A DNA stretch of 64,000 nt from Nesterenkonia populi (GTDB taxonomy: Bacteria; Actinomycetota; Actinomycetes; Actinomycetales; Micrococcaceae), in assembly GCF_007994735.1 (NCBI RefSeq), contig NZ_VOIL01000001.1:2232001-2296000 (forward strand), in the 5' to 3' direction. The translations under genes and the position numbers were made by a program. Below are positions 1-11,613 of the stretch, piece after piece (positions within the stretch are counted from its first letter, which is position 1; each line of letters begins with the position of its first letter). Under the pieces are notes generated by a model, which had not been told where the DNA came from, did not search any database, and worked only from the letters and a program-made list of their open reading frames with translations.

Positions 1-1280
1 GAGGTCATCCGGTCCGTGTGGGAGGCGAACTCCACCCACCGGGGCTGCACGCCCCAGGAGAGGGTCAGAGTGTTCTGGGTGTGCTCCACATGCGTGAAGG
101 CGAAGATGGGCTGCTTGGGCCGCAGGCGGGAGAGCCGCTGGGCGGAGTCCCCGGACCGGGTGAAGGTCGCCAGGTAGTTGACCTCAAGCTGCTCGGCGAT
201 CTCATTGGCCGCGCGGGTGATCGCTCCCCCGCGGGTCCTGGGCTTGGTGCCCAGCTGCGGGATGCGGTGCAGGCCTCGGGTCTCCGTGGTCCTGATGATG
301 GAGCTCATGGTCTCCACAGTCCGGACCGGGTACTTGCCGATGGACGTCTCACCGGAGAGCATCACGGCGTCGGCGCCGTCGAGGACGGCGTTGGCGCAGT
401 CGGAGGCCTCCGCGCGGGTGGGACGCGGGCTGTCGATCATCGACTCGAGCACCTGGGTGGCGACGATGACCGGCTTGGCCCACCGGCGGGCGAGCTCGAC
501 GGCCCGCTTCTGCACCACAGGAACCTCTTCCAGCGGCAGCTCCACGCCGAGGTCGCCGCGGGCCACCATGATCGCGTCGAAGGCGTCGATGACATCCTGC
601 AGAGCGTCCACGGCCTGGGGCTTCTCGATCTTGGCGATGATGGGGACGTAGCGCCCCTCCTCCTCCATCACCTGGTGCACGGCCTCGACGTCGGCGGCAT
701 CGCGGACGAAGGACAGCGCGATCATGTCGAAGCCGGTGCGCAGGGCCCAGCGCAGGTCCTCCTCGTCCTTGTCGGAGAGGGCGGGGACCGAGACGGCCAC
801 GCCGGGCAGGTTGATGCCCTTGTTGTTCGACACCGGGCCGGGCACCGTCACCTCGGTGACGACGTCCGTATCGGTGACCTCGAGGGCACGAAGGGCGACC
901 TTGCCGTCGTCGATCAGCAGGGTGTCGCCGGCAGCGACGTCGCCGGGGAGCTTCTTGAAAGTGGTCGAGCACCGCTCCCTGGTGCCCTCGATGTCCTCGG
1001 TGGTGATGGTGAACCGGTCGCCCTCGGCCAGCTCGTGCGGACCGTCGGCGAAGCGGCCGAGACGGATCTTGGGGCCCTGGAGGTCAGCGAAGATGCCCAC
1101 TGCCTGGCGGAGATCCTTGGAGACCTCACGCACCGTGCTGTAGGTGTCCTCGTGAACGCTGTAGTCGCCGTGGGACATGTTCACGCGGACGACGTCGACG
1201 CCGGCCTCGATGAGCTGACGGGTCTTCTCGTAGCCGGCAGTGGCCGGGCCGAACGTGGCGACGATCTTGGCGTGTCTCAT
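1..1280 (-). CDS. pyk: Pyruvate kinase (3' end outside window)
   Basis: Catalyses the last ATP-forming step of glycolysis, phosphoenolpyruvate plus ADP to pyruvate plus ATP, in the cytoplasm. The 426 visible codons begin MRHAKIVATFGPA and include the substrate-loop region DVVRVNMSHG near residue 31, the family signature around IAKIEKP followed by DAIMVARGDLGVELPLE, and the start of the C-terminal allosteric domain. About 50 C-terminal residues of a usual 475-490 lie outside the window. The ATG is preceded by an AAGGTGAGG Shine-Dalgarno. It follows gltD on the same strand after 123 bp, a gap large enough for its own promoter. The family assignment is secure. Confidence 0.96.
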   Translation of the reverse strand, partial: MRHAKIVATFGPATAGYEKTRQLIEAGVDVVRVNMSHGDYSVHEDTYSTVREVSKDLRQAVGIFADLQGPKIRLGRFADGPHELAEGDRFTITTEDIEGTRERCSTTFKKLPGDVAAGDTLLIDDGKVALRALEVTDTDVVTEVTVPGPVSNNKGINLPGVAVSVPALSDKDEEDLRWALRTGFDMIALSFVRDAADVEAVHQVMEEEGRYVPIIAKIEKPQAVDALQDVIDAFDAIMVARGDLGVELPLEEVPVVQKRAVELARRWAKPVIVATQVLESMIDSPRPTRAEASDCANAVLDGADAVMLSGETSIGKYPVRTVETMSSIIRTTETRGLHRIPQLGTKPRTRGGAITRAANEIAEQLEVNYLATFTRSGDSAQRLSRLRPKQPIFAFTHVEHTQNTLTLSWGVQPRWVEFASHTDRMT

Positions 1281-1403
1281 GCCTCACCTTTCAGGGGTCG
1301 GACAGTCAGGTTGAAGTTGGCGCGACACCACGCTGTGCCAGGTCCAGACAGGCTGAGCCTATCGCACAAAGATCCGCCGAGGAACGGGCGTCCGTGCCCT
1401 GGA

Positions 1404-2867
1404 TCAGGACAGCGAAATGGCCCTGTCGGTGGGCTTGACGGGGGCTGGGAGACGCGTCGATCCTTCGAGGAACTCATCCACCTTGGCGGCTGCCGCGCGA
1501 CCCTCAGCGATGGCCCAGACCACCAGGGAGGCGCCCCGGCCGGCGTCGCCGACGGTGAAGACGCCCTCCACGTTGGTCTGGTAGTCCTGGCCGCGGTCCA
1601 CTGCGCCCCTGGAGGTGAACTCCATGCCCAGCTGGCTGTCCAGGGTCTCCTGCTCAGCGCCGGTGAACCCCAGGGCGAGGAGGATCAGGTCGGCCGGGAT
1701 CTCCTTCTCAGTGCCGGGCTTGGGTCCGCGGGAGCCGTCCTCGCGATACTCGGTGTCGGCGACTCTCAGAGCGCGGACGCCGCCGTTCTCGTCCCCGAGG
1801 AACTCGACGGTGGAGGCCAGCCATTTGACGTCCCCGCCCTCCTGGTGGGCGCTGGAGACCTCGAAGATCCGCGGGTCCATGGGCCAGGGCTCGTGCTCAG
1901 GCCGCTCACGGGGCAGCTCCTTGCCGATCGCCAGGGTGGTGACGGAGGCGGCGCCGTGGCGATGGGCGGTGCCGATGCAGTCGGCACCGGTGTCGCCGCC
2001 GCCGAGGATGACCACGTGCTTGCCCTCGGCGTGGATCTGGTCCGGGACGTCGTCGCCGGCCAGGGCCCTGTTGGACTGCACCAGGTACTCCATGGCGAAG
2101 TGGATGCCGCCCAGGCTGCGGCCCGGGATGGCGAGATCGCGCGGCACCAGCGCACCGGTGGCGACCACCACGGCGTCGTAGGACTCCCGCAGTGCGTCCC
2201 AGGCGATGTCCGGCCCGACCTCGGTGGAGGGATAGAAGCGCGTCCCCTCGGCCTCCATCTGCTCGACGCGGAAGTCGACCAGATGCTTCTCCATCTTGAA
2301 GTCCGGGATGCCGTAGCGCAGCAGCCCGCCGATGCGGTCGTCACGCTCGTAGACGGCGACGGTGTGGCCGGCGCGGGTCAGCTGCTGGGCGGCCGCGAGC
2401 CCGGCCGGCCCGGAGCCGACCACTGCGACGGTCTTGCCGGTCAGGCGGGAGGGCAGCACCGGCTCCACGTAGCCGCTCTGCAGGGCGGTGTCGGCGATCT
2501 CCACCTCGGACTGCTTGATGGTGACCGCAGGCTGGTTGATGCCCAGCACGCAGGAGGTCTCGCACGGAGCGGGGCAGACCCGTCCGGTGAACTCCGGGAA
2601 GTTGTTGGTCATGTGCAGCCGGGCGGAGGCCTCCTCCCACTGGTCCCGCCAGACGAGGTCGTTCCACTCGGGGATGAGGTTCCCCAGCGGGCAGCCGGTG
2701 TGGCAGAAGGGGATGCCGCAGTCCATGCAGCGGGAGGCCTGGGTCTGGGTGGCACCCTTCTCCTGGCGCTCGTAGACCTCATGGAAGTCCATGATGCGCA
2801 CCGGGACCGGGCGTGAGGGCCGGTCCTGACGCTGAGGATGTTTCAGGAATCCGCGCGGATCAGCCAC
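1404..2867 (-). CDS. gltD: Glutamate synthase small (beta) subunit
   Basis: NADPH-oxidising subunit of glutamate synthase; it passes electrons from NADPH through FAD and 4Fe-4S clusters to GltB. The 487-residue protein shows the N-terminal cysteine cluster [14 protein letters not shown] near residue 42, an FAD Rossmann motif [13 protein letters not shown] near 150 and a second dinucleotide motif [11 protein letters not shown] near 290. The GTG start lies inside the end of gltB: GTGGCTGA gives an 8-nt overlap, so translation is probably coupled. Length is normal for the family. GltB and GltD together form the GOGAT complex that assimilates ammonia with glutamine synthetase. Confidence 0.97.
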   Translation of the reverse strand: MADPRGFLKHPQRQDRPSRPVPVRIMDFHEVYERQEKGATQTQASRCMDCGIPFCHTGCPLGNLIPEWNDLVWRDQWEEASARLHMTNNFPEFTGRVCPAPCETSCVLGINQPAVTIKQSEVEIADTALQSGYVEPVLPSRLTGKTVAVVGSGPAGLAAAQQLTRAGHTVAVYERDDRIGGLLRYGIPDFKMEKHLVDFRVEQMEAEGTRFYPSTEVGPDIAWDALRESYDAVVVATGALVPRDLAIPGRSLGGIHFAMEYLVQSNRALAGDDVPDQIHAEGKHVVILGGGDTGADCIGTAHRHGAASVTTLAIGKELPRERPEHEPWPMDPRIFEVSSAHQEGGDVKWLASTVEFLGDENGGVRALRVADTEYREDGSRGPKPGTEKEIPADLILLALGFTGAEQETLDSQLGMEFTSRGAVDRGQDYQTNVEGVFTVGDAGRGASLVVWAIAEGRAAAAKVDEFLEGSTRLPAPVKPTDRAISLS

Positions 2868-5800
2868 GGGTCACCTCCAGGATCTTCTGCCATGCGGCGT
2901 CGCCGTTGGGGTCCAGTCCCTCGTCGAGGGCCTCGGAGCGGGCGCGCAGCACAGCGTCGTAGTCACGGGGCAGAATCTTGGTCAGCCGGGAGAGGGTGCC
3001 CTCCTGGTTCTGCAGGAGGCGGACGGCCAACTCGGAGCCGGTCTCCTCCTGATGGCGGCGCAGCAGGTCGAGGACGATCTGCTTGTCCTCCTCGTCCAGC
3101 TCGCTGAGCAGCAGCGCATCAGTCCGTACGGCCTGCACGTTGAGCTTGCCGGGGTCGAAGTCGAGGATGTAGGCGGTGCCGCCGGACATTCCCGCGCCGA
3201 AGTTCCGGCCGGTGGGGCCCAGAACGAGGGCCTGGCCGCCGGTCATGTACTCGCAGCCGTGGTCGCCGATGCCTTCGACGACGGCGGTCGCGCCCGAGTT
3301 CCGGACGAGGAACCGCTCCCCCACCTGGCCGCGCAGGAACATCTCACCCTGGGTGGCGCCGTAGCCGATCACGTTGCCGGCCACAGTGTTGTCCTCGGCG
3401 ACCAGGGGAGCGCTGGGGTGCGGGTGGATGATGATCCGCCCCCCGGAGAGGCCCTTGCCGACGTAGTCATTGGCGTCGCCGGACAGGCGCAGTGTGATCC
3501 CGTGCGGAAGGAACGCGCCGAGGGACTGGCCGGCCTCGCCGTGGAGGTCCACCCGGATGGTGTTGTGGTCCAAGGTGGACAGTCCCAGGGCCTTGGTGAT
3601 CTCGTGGCCGAGCATGGTTCCGACTGCACGGTCGGTGTTGACCACGCGGGACTCGATGCGAACCTGCTCGCCATGCTGGATGGCGGGCTGGGACTGCTCG
3701 ATCAGCGCGACATCGAAGTGCTTCTCAAGCCCATGGTCCTGCTCGGCGGTCCGCCGCAGCATCCCGGCGGTCTTCTCCTCGTTGGGGTCCCAGCCCGTGA
3801 GCACCGCGGTGAGGTTCAGCCCCTCGGACTTCCAGTGCCGCTTGGCCTCGTCCATGTCCAGGGAATCGATGTGGCCGATGGCCTCGTCCAGGCTGCGGAA
3901 GCCCAGCTCGGCCAGATACTCGCGGACCTCCTGGGCGATGAACTCGAAGAAGTTCACCACGTGGTCGGCCTTGCCGGTGTACCGCTCACGCAGCACCGGG
4001 TTCTGGGTCGCGACGCCCACCGGGCAGGTGTCGAGGTGGCAGACGCGCATCATGATGCAGCCGGAGACCACCAGAGGAGCAGTCGCAAAGCCATACTCCT
4101 CGGCGCCCAGCAACGCGGCGATGACGACATCGCGGCCGCTCTTCATCTGGCCGTCCACCTGCACGGTGACCCGCTCGCGCAGGCCGTTGAGCATCAGGGT
4201 CTGCTGGGCCTCGGCCAGGCCCAGCTCCCAGGGGGTGCCGGCGTGCTTCAGCGAGTTCAGCGGGGAGGCGCCGGTGCCGCCGTCGTGCCCGGAGATGAGC
4301 ACGACGTCGGCGCTGGCCTTGGCCACCCCGGCTGCCACCGTGCCGACGCCGTGGAGGGAGACCAGCTTCACGTGGACCCGCGACCCGGTGTTGGCCCGCT
4401 TGAGGTCGTAGATGAGCTGCTTGAGGTCCTCGATGGAGTAGATGTCATGGTGAGGCGGCGGAGACACCAGGGAGACGCCCGGGGTGGAGTGTCGGGTCTC
4501 AGCCACCCAGGGATAGACCTTCTTGCCCATGAGCTGGCCGCCCTCGCCGGGCTTGGCGCCCTGGGCCATTTTGATCTGGAGGTCGGAGGCGTGGGTGAGG
4601 TACTGGCTGGTCACGCCGAAGCGGCCGGATGCGATCTGCTTGATCGCGCTGCGCCGCTCCGGGTCGATCAGCCGCTGAGGGTGCTCGCCGCCCTCACCGG
4701 TGTTGGAGCGTCCGCCCAGCCGGTTCATCGCGATGGCCAGCGTCTCGTGAGCCTCCTGGGAGATGGAGCCGTAGCTCATCGCACCGGTGTTGAACCGCTT
4801 GACGATCTCGCTGACCGGCTCGACCTCGCCGATCGGGACCGGCTTGCGAGTGCCTTTGAGCCTGAAGAGCCCACGCAGGGTCATCAGGGCCTCGGACTGG
4901 TCGTCCACAGCCTTGGTGTACTGCTTGAAGATGTCGTACCGGCGGGTGCGTGAGGCGTGCTGGAGCCTGAAGACGGTCTCAGGGTTGAACAGGTGCGGCG
5001 GGCCTTCTCGGCGCCACTGGTACTCCCCGCCGACCTCCAGCTCGGAGCCGCGGCCGAGGTCGTTGCCGTCCTGCGGGTAGGCGCGGGCGTGCCGCTCGTG
5101 GGTCTCCTTGGAGATCACTTCGAGGCCGACGCCGCCCATCAGCGAGTGGGTGCCGGAGAAGTACTGGTCCACCACCCGCTGGGAGAGGCCCACTGCTTCG
5201 AAGGTCTGGGCGCCGCAGTAGGAGGCGACCGTAGAGATGCCCATCTTGGACATGATCTTCAGCACACCCTTGCCCAGGGCGGTGATGAGGTTCTTCACGG
5301 CCTGCGGCTCGTCCACATTGGTGATCTCGCCGCGGCGGACCATGTCCTCGGCGGACTCCATGGCCAGATAGGGGTTGACCGCGGCCGCGCCGTAGCCGAT
5401 CAGGGTGGCCACGTGATGGGTCTCGCGGACATCGCCGGCCTCCACGATCAGGCTCGCCCGAGTACGGTTGGCCGACTTCAGCAGGTGATGGTGCACCGCG
5501 GAGGTCAGCAGCAGGGACGGGATCGGTGCCCACTGGGCATTGGAGTCCCGGTCCGAGAGGACGATGTAGTTGACCCCGCGGTTCACCGCAGCGGAGACCT
5601 TCTCGCAGATCTCGCGGATCCGCTGCCGGAACTCCTCCTCAGTGGAGCCGACCCGGAACAGCCCGCGGATCTTCAGCGCGACCTTCTGCCCCTCGTCGTT
5701 GCGGATGTTGGCGACCTTGGCCAATTGGTCGTTGTCGATCACGGGGAAGTCCAGCTTGACCTGCTGGTGCCTCACCTGATCGGAGCTGAGCACGTTTCCG

Positions 5801-7461
5801 TTGGGGCCGATGTAGACGCCCAGGGAGGTCACCAGCTCCTCACGGATCGCGTCCAAGGGCGGATTGGTGACCTGGGCGAAGGCCTGGACGAAGTAGTCGA
5901 ACAGCAGCCGAGGCCGGTCGGCCAGCACCGCGATGGGGGTGTCTGTGCCCATGGCGCCCAGCGGCTCCGCGCCGGTGGAGGCCATCGGCCCCACCAGCGT
6001 CTTCAGCTCCTCATGGGTGTAGCCGAAGGTCTGCTGCCGCAGCCGGACGGACCCGGAGGGGTGCTGCACGTGCAGCCGGTCCGGCAGGTCCTCCAGCTCG
6101 ACGAGGTTCTCGGAGACCCACTCCTCCCACGGCTGGCTGGTGGCGAGCTCCTCCTTGATCTCCTCGTCCTCGATGATCCGCCCCTCGGCGGTGTCGACGA
6201 GGAACATCATCCCAGGGGCCACGCGACCCTTGCGGACCACGGAGGCCGGGTCCAGGTCGATGACGCCGACCTCGGAGGACAGGACCACCAAGCCGTCATC
6301 GGTGACCCAGTAGCGGGCCGGGCGCAGGCCGTTGCGGTCCAGCATGGCGCCGAGCTGCTGACCGTCGGTGAAGGCCATGGCGGCCGGACCGTCCCAGGCC
6401 TCCATGAGCATGGCGTGGTACTCGTAGAACGCCCGCAGCTTGGGACCCATCGAGTCGTGGTTCTCCCATGCCTCGGGGATCATCATCCGCATGGCCTGGG
6501 AGAGCGGCCGGCCGGAGAGCATGAGCATCTCGGCGGCCTCGTCGAAGCTGGTGGAGTCTGAGGCGCCGGGCGTGCAGATCGGGAAGAGGTACTCAGGGTC
6601 GTCGCCGAGCAGCTCGGAGGACATCGTCGACTGACGGGCACGCATCCAGTTGCGGTTGCCCTCCACCGTGTTGATCTCGCCGTTGTGGGCGATCTGCCGC
6701 AGCGGCTGGGCCAACGGCCACGAGGGGAAGGTGTTGGTGGAGAACCTGGAGTGGACGATGCCCAGGGTGGACTTGTACCGCTCGTCGGAGAGGTCCGGGT
6801 AGAAGGGCTCCAGCTGCGCGGTGGTGAGCATCCCCTTGTACGTGATCGTCTTGGAGCTCAGGGAGGCGAAGTAGACGCCGAGGCGGTTCTGGGCGCGCTT
6901 GCGCAGCCTCCAGGCGCGCTGGTCCAGGCTGCCGCCGGCGGACTCCTGGTACTCCGGGGAGTCCTCGGACGCCAGCGCGACGAAGGCCTGCTTGAAGAAC
7001 GGCATGGCCTCGCGAGCCATGGACCCGATCATGGAGTCGTCGATCGGGACGTCGCGCCACCCCAGCAGGGTCAGGCCCTGCTCAGCGGCCATCTCTTCGA
7101 AGGCCGCTGTGACCTGGTCCCGCTCGGACTCGTCCTTGGGCAGGAATGCGGTGCCGGCAGCGTACTCGCCGGCACCGGGCAGCTCGAAGTCCGCCACGGA
7201 GCGGAACAGCTCGTCCGGCACCTGTGTGAGGATGCCGGCGCCGTCGCCGGTGCCCACATCGCCGCCGACGGCACCGCGGTGCTCCACGCAGCGCAGGGCA
7301 TAGAGGGCGTGGTCGACGATGTCGTGTCCCGGATAGCCGCGGAGGGTGGCAACGGCGGCCATGCCGCAGTTCTCATGCTCCTTGGCAGGGTCGTAGAGCC
7401 CCTGCTTCTCCGGGAATGCGGCGAAGCGCTCAAATGGGCTGATGACCTGCGATGCGGACAT
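2860..7461 (-). CDS. gltB: Glutamate synthase large (alpha) subunit
   Basis: Transfers the amide of glutamine to 2-oxoglutarate to give two glutamates. The 1533-residue precursor carries a propeptide of about 32 residues ending just before the nucleophile in ENCGMAA, which must be cleaved to expose the catalytic N-terminal Cys. It continues through the glutamine amidotransferase domain, central domain, FMN-binding synthase domain and C-terminal beta-helix. The 3Fe-4S ligands are the spaced cysteines of [12 protein letters not shown] near residue 1165. An upstream in-frame start exists, but the ATG chosen has GGAGGAAGGAA about 7 nt ahead. It overlaps gltD by 8 nt. Confidence 0.97.
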   Translation of the reverse strand: MSASQVISPFERFAAFPEKQGLYDPAKEHENCGMAAVATLRGYPGHDIVDHALYALRCVEHRGAVGGDVGTGDGAGILTQVPDELFRSVADFELPGAGEYAAGTAFLPKDESERDQVTAAFEEMAAEQGLTLLGWRDVPIDDSMIGSMAREAMPFFKQAFVALASEDSPEYQESAGGSLDQRAWRLRKRAQNRLGVYFASLSSKTITYKGMLTTAQLEPFYPDLSDERYKSTLGIVHSRFSTNTFPSWPLAQPLRQIAHNGEINTVEGNRNWMRARQSTMSSELLGDDPEYLFPICTPGASDSTSFDEAAEMLMLSGRPLSQAMRMMIPEAWENHDSMGPKLRAFYEYHAMLMEAWDGPAAMAFTDGQQLGAMLDRNGLRPARYWVTDDGLVVLSSEVGVIDLDPASVVRKGRVAPGMMFLVDTAEGRIIEDEEIKEELATSQPWEEWVSENLVELEDLPDRLHVQHPSGSVRLRQQTFGYTHEELKTLVGPMASTGAEPLGAMGTDTPIAVLADRPRLLFDYFVQAFAQVTNPPLDAIREELVTSLGVYIGPNGNVLSSDQVRHQQVKLDFPVIDNDQLAKVANIRNDEGQKVALKIRGLFRVGSTEEEFRQRIREICEKVSAAVNRGVNYIVLSDRDSNAQWAPIPSLLLTSAVHHHLLKSANRTRASLIVEAGDVRETHHVATLIGYGAAAVNPYLAMESAEDMVRRGEITNVDEPQAVKNLITALGKGVLKIMSKMGISTVASYCGAQTFEAVGLSQRVVDQYFSGTHSLMGGVGLEVISKETHERHARAYPQDGNDLGRGSELEVGGEYQWRREGPPHLFNPETVFRLQHASRTRRYDIFKQYTKAVDDQSEALMTLRGLFRLKGTRKPVPIGEVEPVSEIVKRFNTGAMSYGSISQEAHETLAIAMNRLGGRSNTGEGGEHPQRLIDPERRSAIKQIASGRFGVTSQYLTHASDLQIKMAQGAKPGEGGQLMGKKVYPWVAETRHSTPGVSLVSPPPHHDIYSIEDLKQLIYDLKRANTGSRVHVKLVSLHGVGTVAAGVAKASADVVLISGHDGGTGASPLNSLKHAGTPWELGLAEAQQTLMLNGLRERVTVQVDGQMKSGRDVVIAALLGAEEYGFATAPLVVSGCIMMRVCHLDTCPVGVATQNPVLRERYTGKADHVVNFFEFIAQEVREYLAELGFRSLDEAIGHIDSLDMDEAKRHWKSEGLNLTAVLTGWDPNEEKTAGMLRRTAEQDHGLEKHFDVALIEQSQPAIQHGEQVRIESRVVNTDRAVGTMLGHEITKALGLSTLDHNTIRVDLHGEAGQSLGAFLPHGITLRLSGDANDYVGKGLSGGRIIIHPHPSAPLVAEDNTVAGNVIGYGATQGEMFLRGQVGERFLVRNSGATAVVEGIGDHGCEYMTGGQALVLGPTGRNFGAGMSGGTAYILDFDPGKLNVQAVRTDALLLSELDEEDKQIVLDLLRRHQEETGSELAVRLLQNQEGTLSRLTKILPRDYDAVLRARSEALDEGLDPNGDAAWQKILEVTRG

Positions 7462-7685
7462 GATCAGTTCCTTCCTCCGCTCAGGGGGCGACCTTCGCAT
7501 GCTGGGCACGCGTGACGGGAGTCAGGCGCTAGGGGTGGGCGCTCGGCATGGGTGCACTCAGTCGGTGCGTGCCGCGGCTCGGATTGGGTGCGACCCGGGC
7601 CGGGGCTCTTCGGTGCAGACTGACCCTCGCCATCGAGGGGTATCAGACCTATTTTCCGCTCGAGGGTCGAGCGGCGCAAATTGCG
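7462..7685 (-). promoter_or_regulatory. gltBD upstream region with two inverted repeats
   Basis: This 224-bp gap between lgt and gltB holds the presumed gltBD promoter. I see a perfect 7-bp inverted repeat CGCTCGA-GGG-TCGAGCG at 7657-7673 and, next to it, the palindrome CGCAAATTGCG at 7675-7685, which touches the lgt stop codon. They could be an lgt terminator or binding sites for a nitrogen regulator; no T-tract follows the hairpin on the minus strand. No convincing -35/-10 pair was found. Confidence 0.35.
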
Positions 7686-8726
7686 TTACTCGCGGTGAGA
7701 CTCGTCCGTAGGGGCAGGGGAGGCGCCCCCGCTCCCCTCCTCAGCAGTCTCAGCGGCCTCCGGGGCGGGGCTCCCGGCCGAGGCTGCTCCCGGGGCGCCG
7801 GCGCTGGTCAGCGGGCGCATCCGGGTTCCGGGCCGGTAGCCCTGCAGCTGCTCGTCGAGGTCCTCATCCGTCTGAGGACGCTTGGTCCAGAGGCGCAGCA
7901 TCGCGGCGACGGCGATCACAAAGATGACGAAGACGATGATCTGGTTCAGTCGCCAGTCCAGCCCAAGGTCTGAGAGCGGGTACTGGGTGGACTTGGTGGC
8001 CTCGTCGATGCGCAGGGACTCGATCCAGAACCGGCCGAGGCAGTAGTAGGCCACATAGGTCAGGGTGACGAGCCCGGGCCGGAACTGGAACCGCTTGTAG
8101 AGCCATACCAGTGCGACGAACCCGACCAGGTTCCAGATCGACTCGTAGAGGAAGGTGGGGTGGAAGAGGGTGTCCTCAGTGGTGCCGCGCGGGGCCTGGG
8201 AGGGCTGCTCGAGGTCGATGCGCAGGCCCCAGGGCAGGTTGGTGGCCCGGCCGAAGAGCTCCTGGTTGAACCAGTTGCCCCAGCGTCCGATCGCCTGGGC
8301 GAGGATCACTCCCGGCACCACGGCATCGGCGAGGGCCGGGAACTTCATCCCGTTGCGCCGGCAGGCGATGTAGACGCCCAGGGCGCCGAAGGCGACGGCT
8401 CCGATGATCGACAGGCCGCCCTCCCAGATGCGGAAGGCGCGCAGCGGTTCGCCGCCCTCACCGAAGTAGGGGTCCGGGGAGCTGACCACGTGGTAGAGCC
8501 GGGCGCCGACGATGCCGAGCAGCACGGCCCACAGGGTCGCGCTCATGACATCCTCAGGGTCGCCGCCGCGGGACTTCCACAGCTTGGAGGCGACGACGAC
8601 GGCGAGGATGCCGCCGACGACGATGCACAGAGCGTACATCGCGACTTCGAAGGGACCGGGAAGGTCGATGACGCGGATCGGCGGGGGCGGGAATCCGGAG
8701 GCGAGCAGGGCAGTCACGGCGGTCAC
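7686..8726 (-). CDS. lgt: Prolipoprotein diacylglyceryl transferase
   Basis: Membrane enzyme that moves diacylglycerol from phosphatidylglycerol to the lipobox cysteine of prolipoproteins, the first step of lipoprotein maturation. The 346-residue protein has about seven hydrophobic segments, the Lgt signature GRWGNWFNQELFG near residue 150 and the C-terminal GRFWIESLR motif near 230. Its last 70 residues form an Ala/Glu/Pro-rich cytoplasmic tail, common in actinobacterial Lgt. The GTG start lies 4 bp after trpA, so it belongs to the trp transcription unit, a placement also seen in other actinobacteria. Confidence 0.96.
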   Translation of the reverse strand: MTAVTALLASGFPPPPIRVIDLPGPFEVAMYALCIVVGGILAVVVASKLWKSRGGDPEDVMSATLWAVLLGIVGARLYHVVSSPDPYFGEGGEPLRAFRIWEGGLSIIGAVAFGALGVYIACRRNGMKFPALADAVVPGVILAQAIGRWGNWFNQELFGRATNLPWGLRIDLEQPSQAPRGTTEDTLFHPTFLYESIWNLVGFVALVWLYKRFQFRPGLVTLTYVAYYCLGRFWIESLRIDEATKSTQYPLSDLGLDWRLNQIIVFVIFVIAVAAMLRLWTKRPQTDEDLDEQLQGYRPGTRMRPLTSAGAPGAASAGSPAPEAAETAEEGSGGASPAPTDESHRE

Positions 8727-8730
8727 AGTA

Positions 8731-9507
8731 TCAGGACCGTCCGGACAGTTCTGCGGTGAGGCTCGCGACGGCGTCCACTCCCCCGTCGCGCAGGGCCGCC
8801 ACCAGGGCGGTGCCGACGATCACGCCGTCGGCGTAGGCGCTGATCTCCTCCACGTGGGCCCGGGTGGAGACCCCCAGTCCCACGCAGACGCGCTCCGCCC
8901 CGGCGGCCTTGGAGGTTTGGACCACCTGAGCGGCCGCATCGGAGACTGCGGCGCGCTTGCCGGTGACGCCCATCAGAGAGACCCCGTAGACGAAGCCCCT
9001 GGATGCTTCTGCGATGGCGCGGTGGCGCTCCTGCGTGGAGGTGGGCGCGGCGAGGAAGATGCGGTCCAGGTCATGCTTCTCCGCCGCGGCGATCCACTCA
9101 GCGGCCTCGTCCGGGATGAGGTCCGGGGTGATCGCCCCAGCTCCGCCGGCCTCGGCGAGGCGCCGGGCGAAGGTCTCGGGGCCCATCCGGTCGATGATGT
9201 TGTAGTAGGTCATCACGACGACGGCGGCGTCGGTGGCGTCCGTGACGGCCTTGACGACCTCGAAGACCTCGTCGAGGCGGAAGCCGCGGCCCAGAACCTC
9301 CGTGGTGGCCTGCTGGATGACAGGCCCGTCCATCACGGGATCCGAGTAGGGGATGCCGATCTCGATGACGTCGGCGCCGCTGTTCGCCAGGGCGATGGCC
9401 GCGGCGATCGAGGTGTCCCTGTCCGGGTACCCGGCGGGCAGATAGCCGATGAAGGCCGCGCCCTTCTGCTCCTTGGCCCGGTCGATGGCTGTCGCCGTCC
9501 TGCTCAT
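8731..9507 (-). CDS. trpA: Tryptophan synthase alpha chain
   Basis: Cleaves indole-3-glycerol phosphate to indole and glyceraldehyde 3-phosphate; indole is channelled to TrpB. The 258-residue TIM barrel begins [16 protein letters not shown] and has the conserved GYLPAGYPD and the catalytic Glu and Asp in [17 protein letters not shown] near residue 50. A longer upstream reading exists, but the ATG overlapping the trpB stop by 4 nt (ATGA) is the natural start. Tight coupling to trpB fits the alpha2-beta2 enzyme. Confidence 0.97.
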   Translation of the reverse strand: MSRTATAIDRAKEQKGAAFIGYLPAGYPDRDTSIAAAIALANSGADVIEIGIPYSDPVMDGPVIQQATTEVLGRGFRLDEVFEVVKAVTDATDAAVVVMTYYNIIDRMGPETFARRLAEAGGAGAITPDLIPDEAAEWIAAAEKHDLDRIFLAAPTSTQERHRAIAEASRGFVYGVSLMGVTGKRAAVSDAAAQVVQTSKAAGAERVCVGLGVSTRAHVEEISAYADGVIVGTALVAALRDGGVDAVASLTAELSGRS

Positions 9508-10781
9508 GACTGCACCCCCGCTTCGGGGGCCTCGGAGCCCGCGTCGTCGGCTGCGGGGTCGTTCTCCTGCCCGGGGAGGAGCCTGAACCACTCAGCGGCG
9601 GTGGCCACGTCCTTGTCGCCGCGGCCGGAGAGGCTGACCACGATGATGCGATCCGCGCCCTCATCGCCCCAGGAGGCGGACAGCCGTGCGGCGCCGGCGA
9701 GGGCATGGGCGGACTCAACGGCCGGGATGATCCCTTCGGTCCGGCAGAGCTGCTGGAACGCATCCATGCACTCGGCGTCAGTCACCGGCTCGTAGGCGAC
9801 CCGGCCGACGTCGGCCAGGTAGGCGTGCTCGGGCCCCACGGAGGGGTAGTCGAGCCCGGCGGAGATCGAATGCGAGTCCACGGTCTGACCGTCCTCATCC
9901 TGCATCAGGTATGAGCGTGCCCCATGCAGCACCCCGGAGCGCCCGAGGGTGATCGCGCTGGCGTGCCGGCCGGTCTCCAAGCCGTCGCCGCCGGCCTCGA
10001 AGCCGAACAGGGCCACTGATTCGTCGTCGAGGAAGCCGTGAAAGAGGCCGATGGCGTTGGAGCCGCCGCCGACGCACGCAGCCACGGCATCGGGCAGGCG
10101 TCCGGTCTGAGCGATGATCTGCTCCCGGGCCTCATCGCCGATGACCTGGTGGAAGAAGCGCACCAGCTCCGGGAACGGGTGCGGGCCCGCGACCGTGCCC
10201 AGCACGTAGTGGGTGGTGTCCACGCTGGCGACCCAGTCCCGCAGGGCCTCGTTGATGGCGTCCTTCAAAGTCTGGGCGCCATGCTCCACGGGGATCACCT
10301 CGGCGCCGAGGAGGTTCATCCGGGCCACGTTGAGGGCCTGGCGGCGGGTGTCCTCAGCGCCCATGTAGACCACGCACTCCATGCCCATCAGGGCTGCGGC
10401 GGTGGCTGCGGCCACTCCGTGCTGGCCGGCGCCGGTCTCAGCGATCAGGCGGGTCTTGCCCAGCCGCTTGGCGAGCAGCGCCTGGCCGAGCACGTTGTTG
10501 ATCTTGTGGGATCCGGTGTGGTTGAGGTCCTCGCGCTTCAGGAAGATGCGCGCGCTGCCGGCGGCCGCGGCGAAGCGGGGCACCTCGGTCAGCAGGCTGG
10601 GACGGCCGGTGTAGTCCCGACAGAGCCGCTCGTACTCGGCAGTGAAGTCCGGGTCCGCCTTGGCATCCCGGAAGGCGGCCTCGAGCTGGTCGAGCGCGGC
10701 GACCAGGGATTCGGGCATCCAGCGGCCGCCGTAGGCTCCGAAGTAGGGACCCTCGGCATCGCGGTACTGGGTGGTGCTCAT
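9504..10781 (-). CDS. trpB: Tryptophan synthase beta chain
   Basis: PLP enzyme condensing indole with L-serine to give L-tryptophan. The 425-residue protein contains the PLP lysine motif [14 protein letters not shown] near residue 100 and the phosphate-binding [10 protein letters not shown] loop near 235. Overlaps of 4 nt with trpC upstream and trpA downstream make the three genes a translationally coupled unit. The acidic Ala/Glu-rich end is a short extension past the usual fold. Confidence 0.97.
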   Translation of the reverse strand: MSTTQYRDAEGPYFGAYGGRWMPESLVAALDQLEAAFRDAKADPDFTAEYERLCRDYTGRPSLLTEVPRFAAAAGSARIFLKREDLNHTGSHKINNVLGQALLAKRLGKTRLIAETGAGQHGVAAATAAALMGMECVVYMGAEDTRRQALNVARMNLLGAEVIPVEHGAQTLKDAINEALRDWVASVDTTHYVLGTVAGPHPFPELVRFFHQVIGDEAREQIIAQTGRLPDAVAACVGGGSNAIGLFHGFLDDESVALFGFEAGGDGLETGRHASAITLGRSGVLHGARSYLMQDEDGQTVDSHSISAGLDYPSVGPEHAYLADVGRVAYEPVTDAECMDAFQQLCRTEGIIPAVESAHALAGAARLSASWGDEGADRIIVVSLSGRGDKDVATAAEWFRLLPGQENDPAADDAGSEAPEAGVQS

Positions 10782-11593
10782 GAGCTCTCCTTGGCGAGGC
10801 TGGCTTCGCGGAAGTCGCGGACGGCGGCGGTGGGGTCGCCGTGCTTCACCAGGGCCTCGCCGACCAGCACGGCGTCGGCGCCCTGGCGGGCGTAGTCGAG
10901 GACGACGCCGGGGCCGTCCACACCTGACTCGGCGACCCGGACCACATGGTCCGGCAGGTGCGAGGCCATGTCTTGGTAGTGGGAGGGGCTGACCTCGAGG
11001 GTCTTCAGGTTGCGGGTGTTGACGCCGACGATTCCGGCACCGACCTCGGCCGCACGGCGGATCTCCTCCTCTGTATGGGCCTCCACCAGCGCGTCCATGC
11101 CCAGCTCGTGGGTGAGGGCGAGGTAGTCGCGCAGCTGGTAGTCGTCCAGGGCGGCAACGATCAGCAGGACCAGGTCAGCGCCATGGGCGCGGGCCTCGTG
11201 GAATTGGTACTCATCCACCATGAAGTCCTTGCGCAGCACCGGGATGTCCACCCGGCTGCGAACGGCGTCGAGATCCTCCAGGGAACCGTTGAAGCGGCGG
11301 CGCTCGGTGAGGACGGAGAGCACGCTGGCTCCGCCGGACTGGTAGGCCTGGGCGAGCCGGGCTGGGTCCGGGATGCGGGCGAGGTCTCCCTTGGAGGGGG
11401 ACTTCCGCTTCACCTCCGCGATGATGCGCACGCCCTCGGCATCGTCACGGCCGCCGGTGAGGGCTTGGCGGGCGTCCAGCGCGGGGGCGGCGTCCGCGGC
11501 GCGGGCGGTCACCTCACGCAGCGGCGCGGAGGACTTGCGGTCGGCGAGGTCCTCCCGGACCCCGGTGATGATCTGGTCAAGAACTGTGGGCAT
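10778..11593 (-). CDS. trpC: Indole-3-glycerol phosphate synthase
   Basis: Closes the indole ring, converting carboxyphenylaminodeoxyribulose phosphate to indole-3-glycerol phosphate. The 271-residue TIM barrel has the family patterns [13 protein letters not shown] near residue 58, [11 protein letters not shown] near 122 and [13 protein letters not shown] near 193. It is monofunctional; no TrpF domain is fused. The start lies 20 bp after the HGxxPAAW gene and the stop overlaps trpB by 4 nt. Confidence 0.97.
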   Translation of the reverse strand: MPTVLDQIITGVREDLADRKSSAPLREVTARAADAAPALDARQALTGGRDDAEGVRIIAEVKRKSPSKGDLARIPDPARLAQAYQSGGASVLSVLTERRRFNGSLEDLDAVRSRVDIPVLRKDFMVDEYQFHEARAHGADLVLLIVAALDDYQLRDYLALTHELGMDALVEAHTEEEIRRAAEVGAGIVGVNTRNLKTLEVSPSHYQDMASHLPDHVVRVAESGVDGPGVVLDYARQGADAVLVGEALVKHGDPTAAVRDFREASLAKESS

Positions 11594-11613
11594 TCAGGGC
11601 TCAGGAGGCCTGC

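Noticed and set aside
18..2816. A 932-codon open frame on the plus strand
   Set aside because: It runs antisense to pyk and gltD, has low-complexity Gly/Leu/Asp/Val composition and no motif; it is an artefact of high GC.
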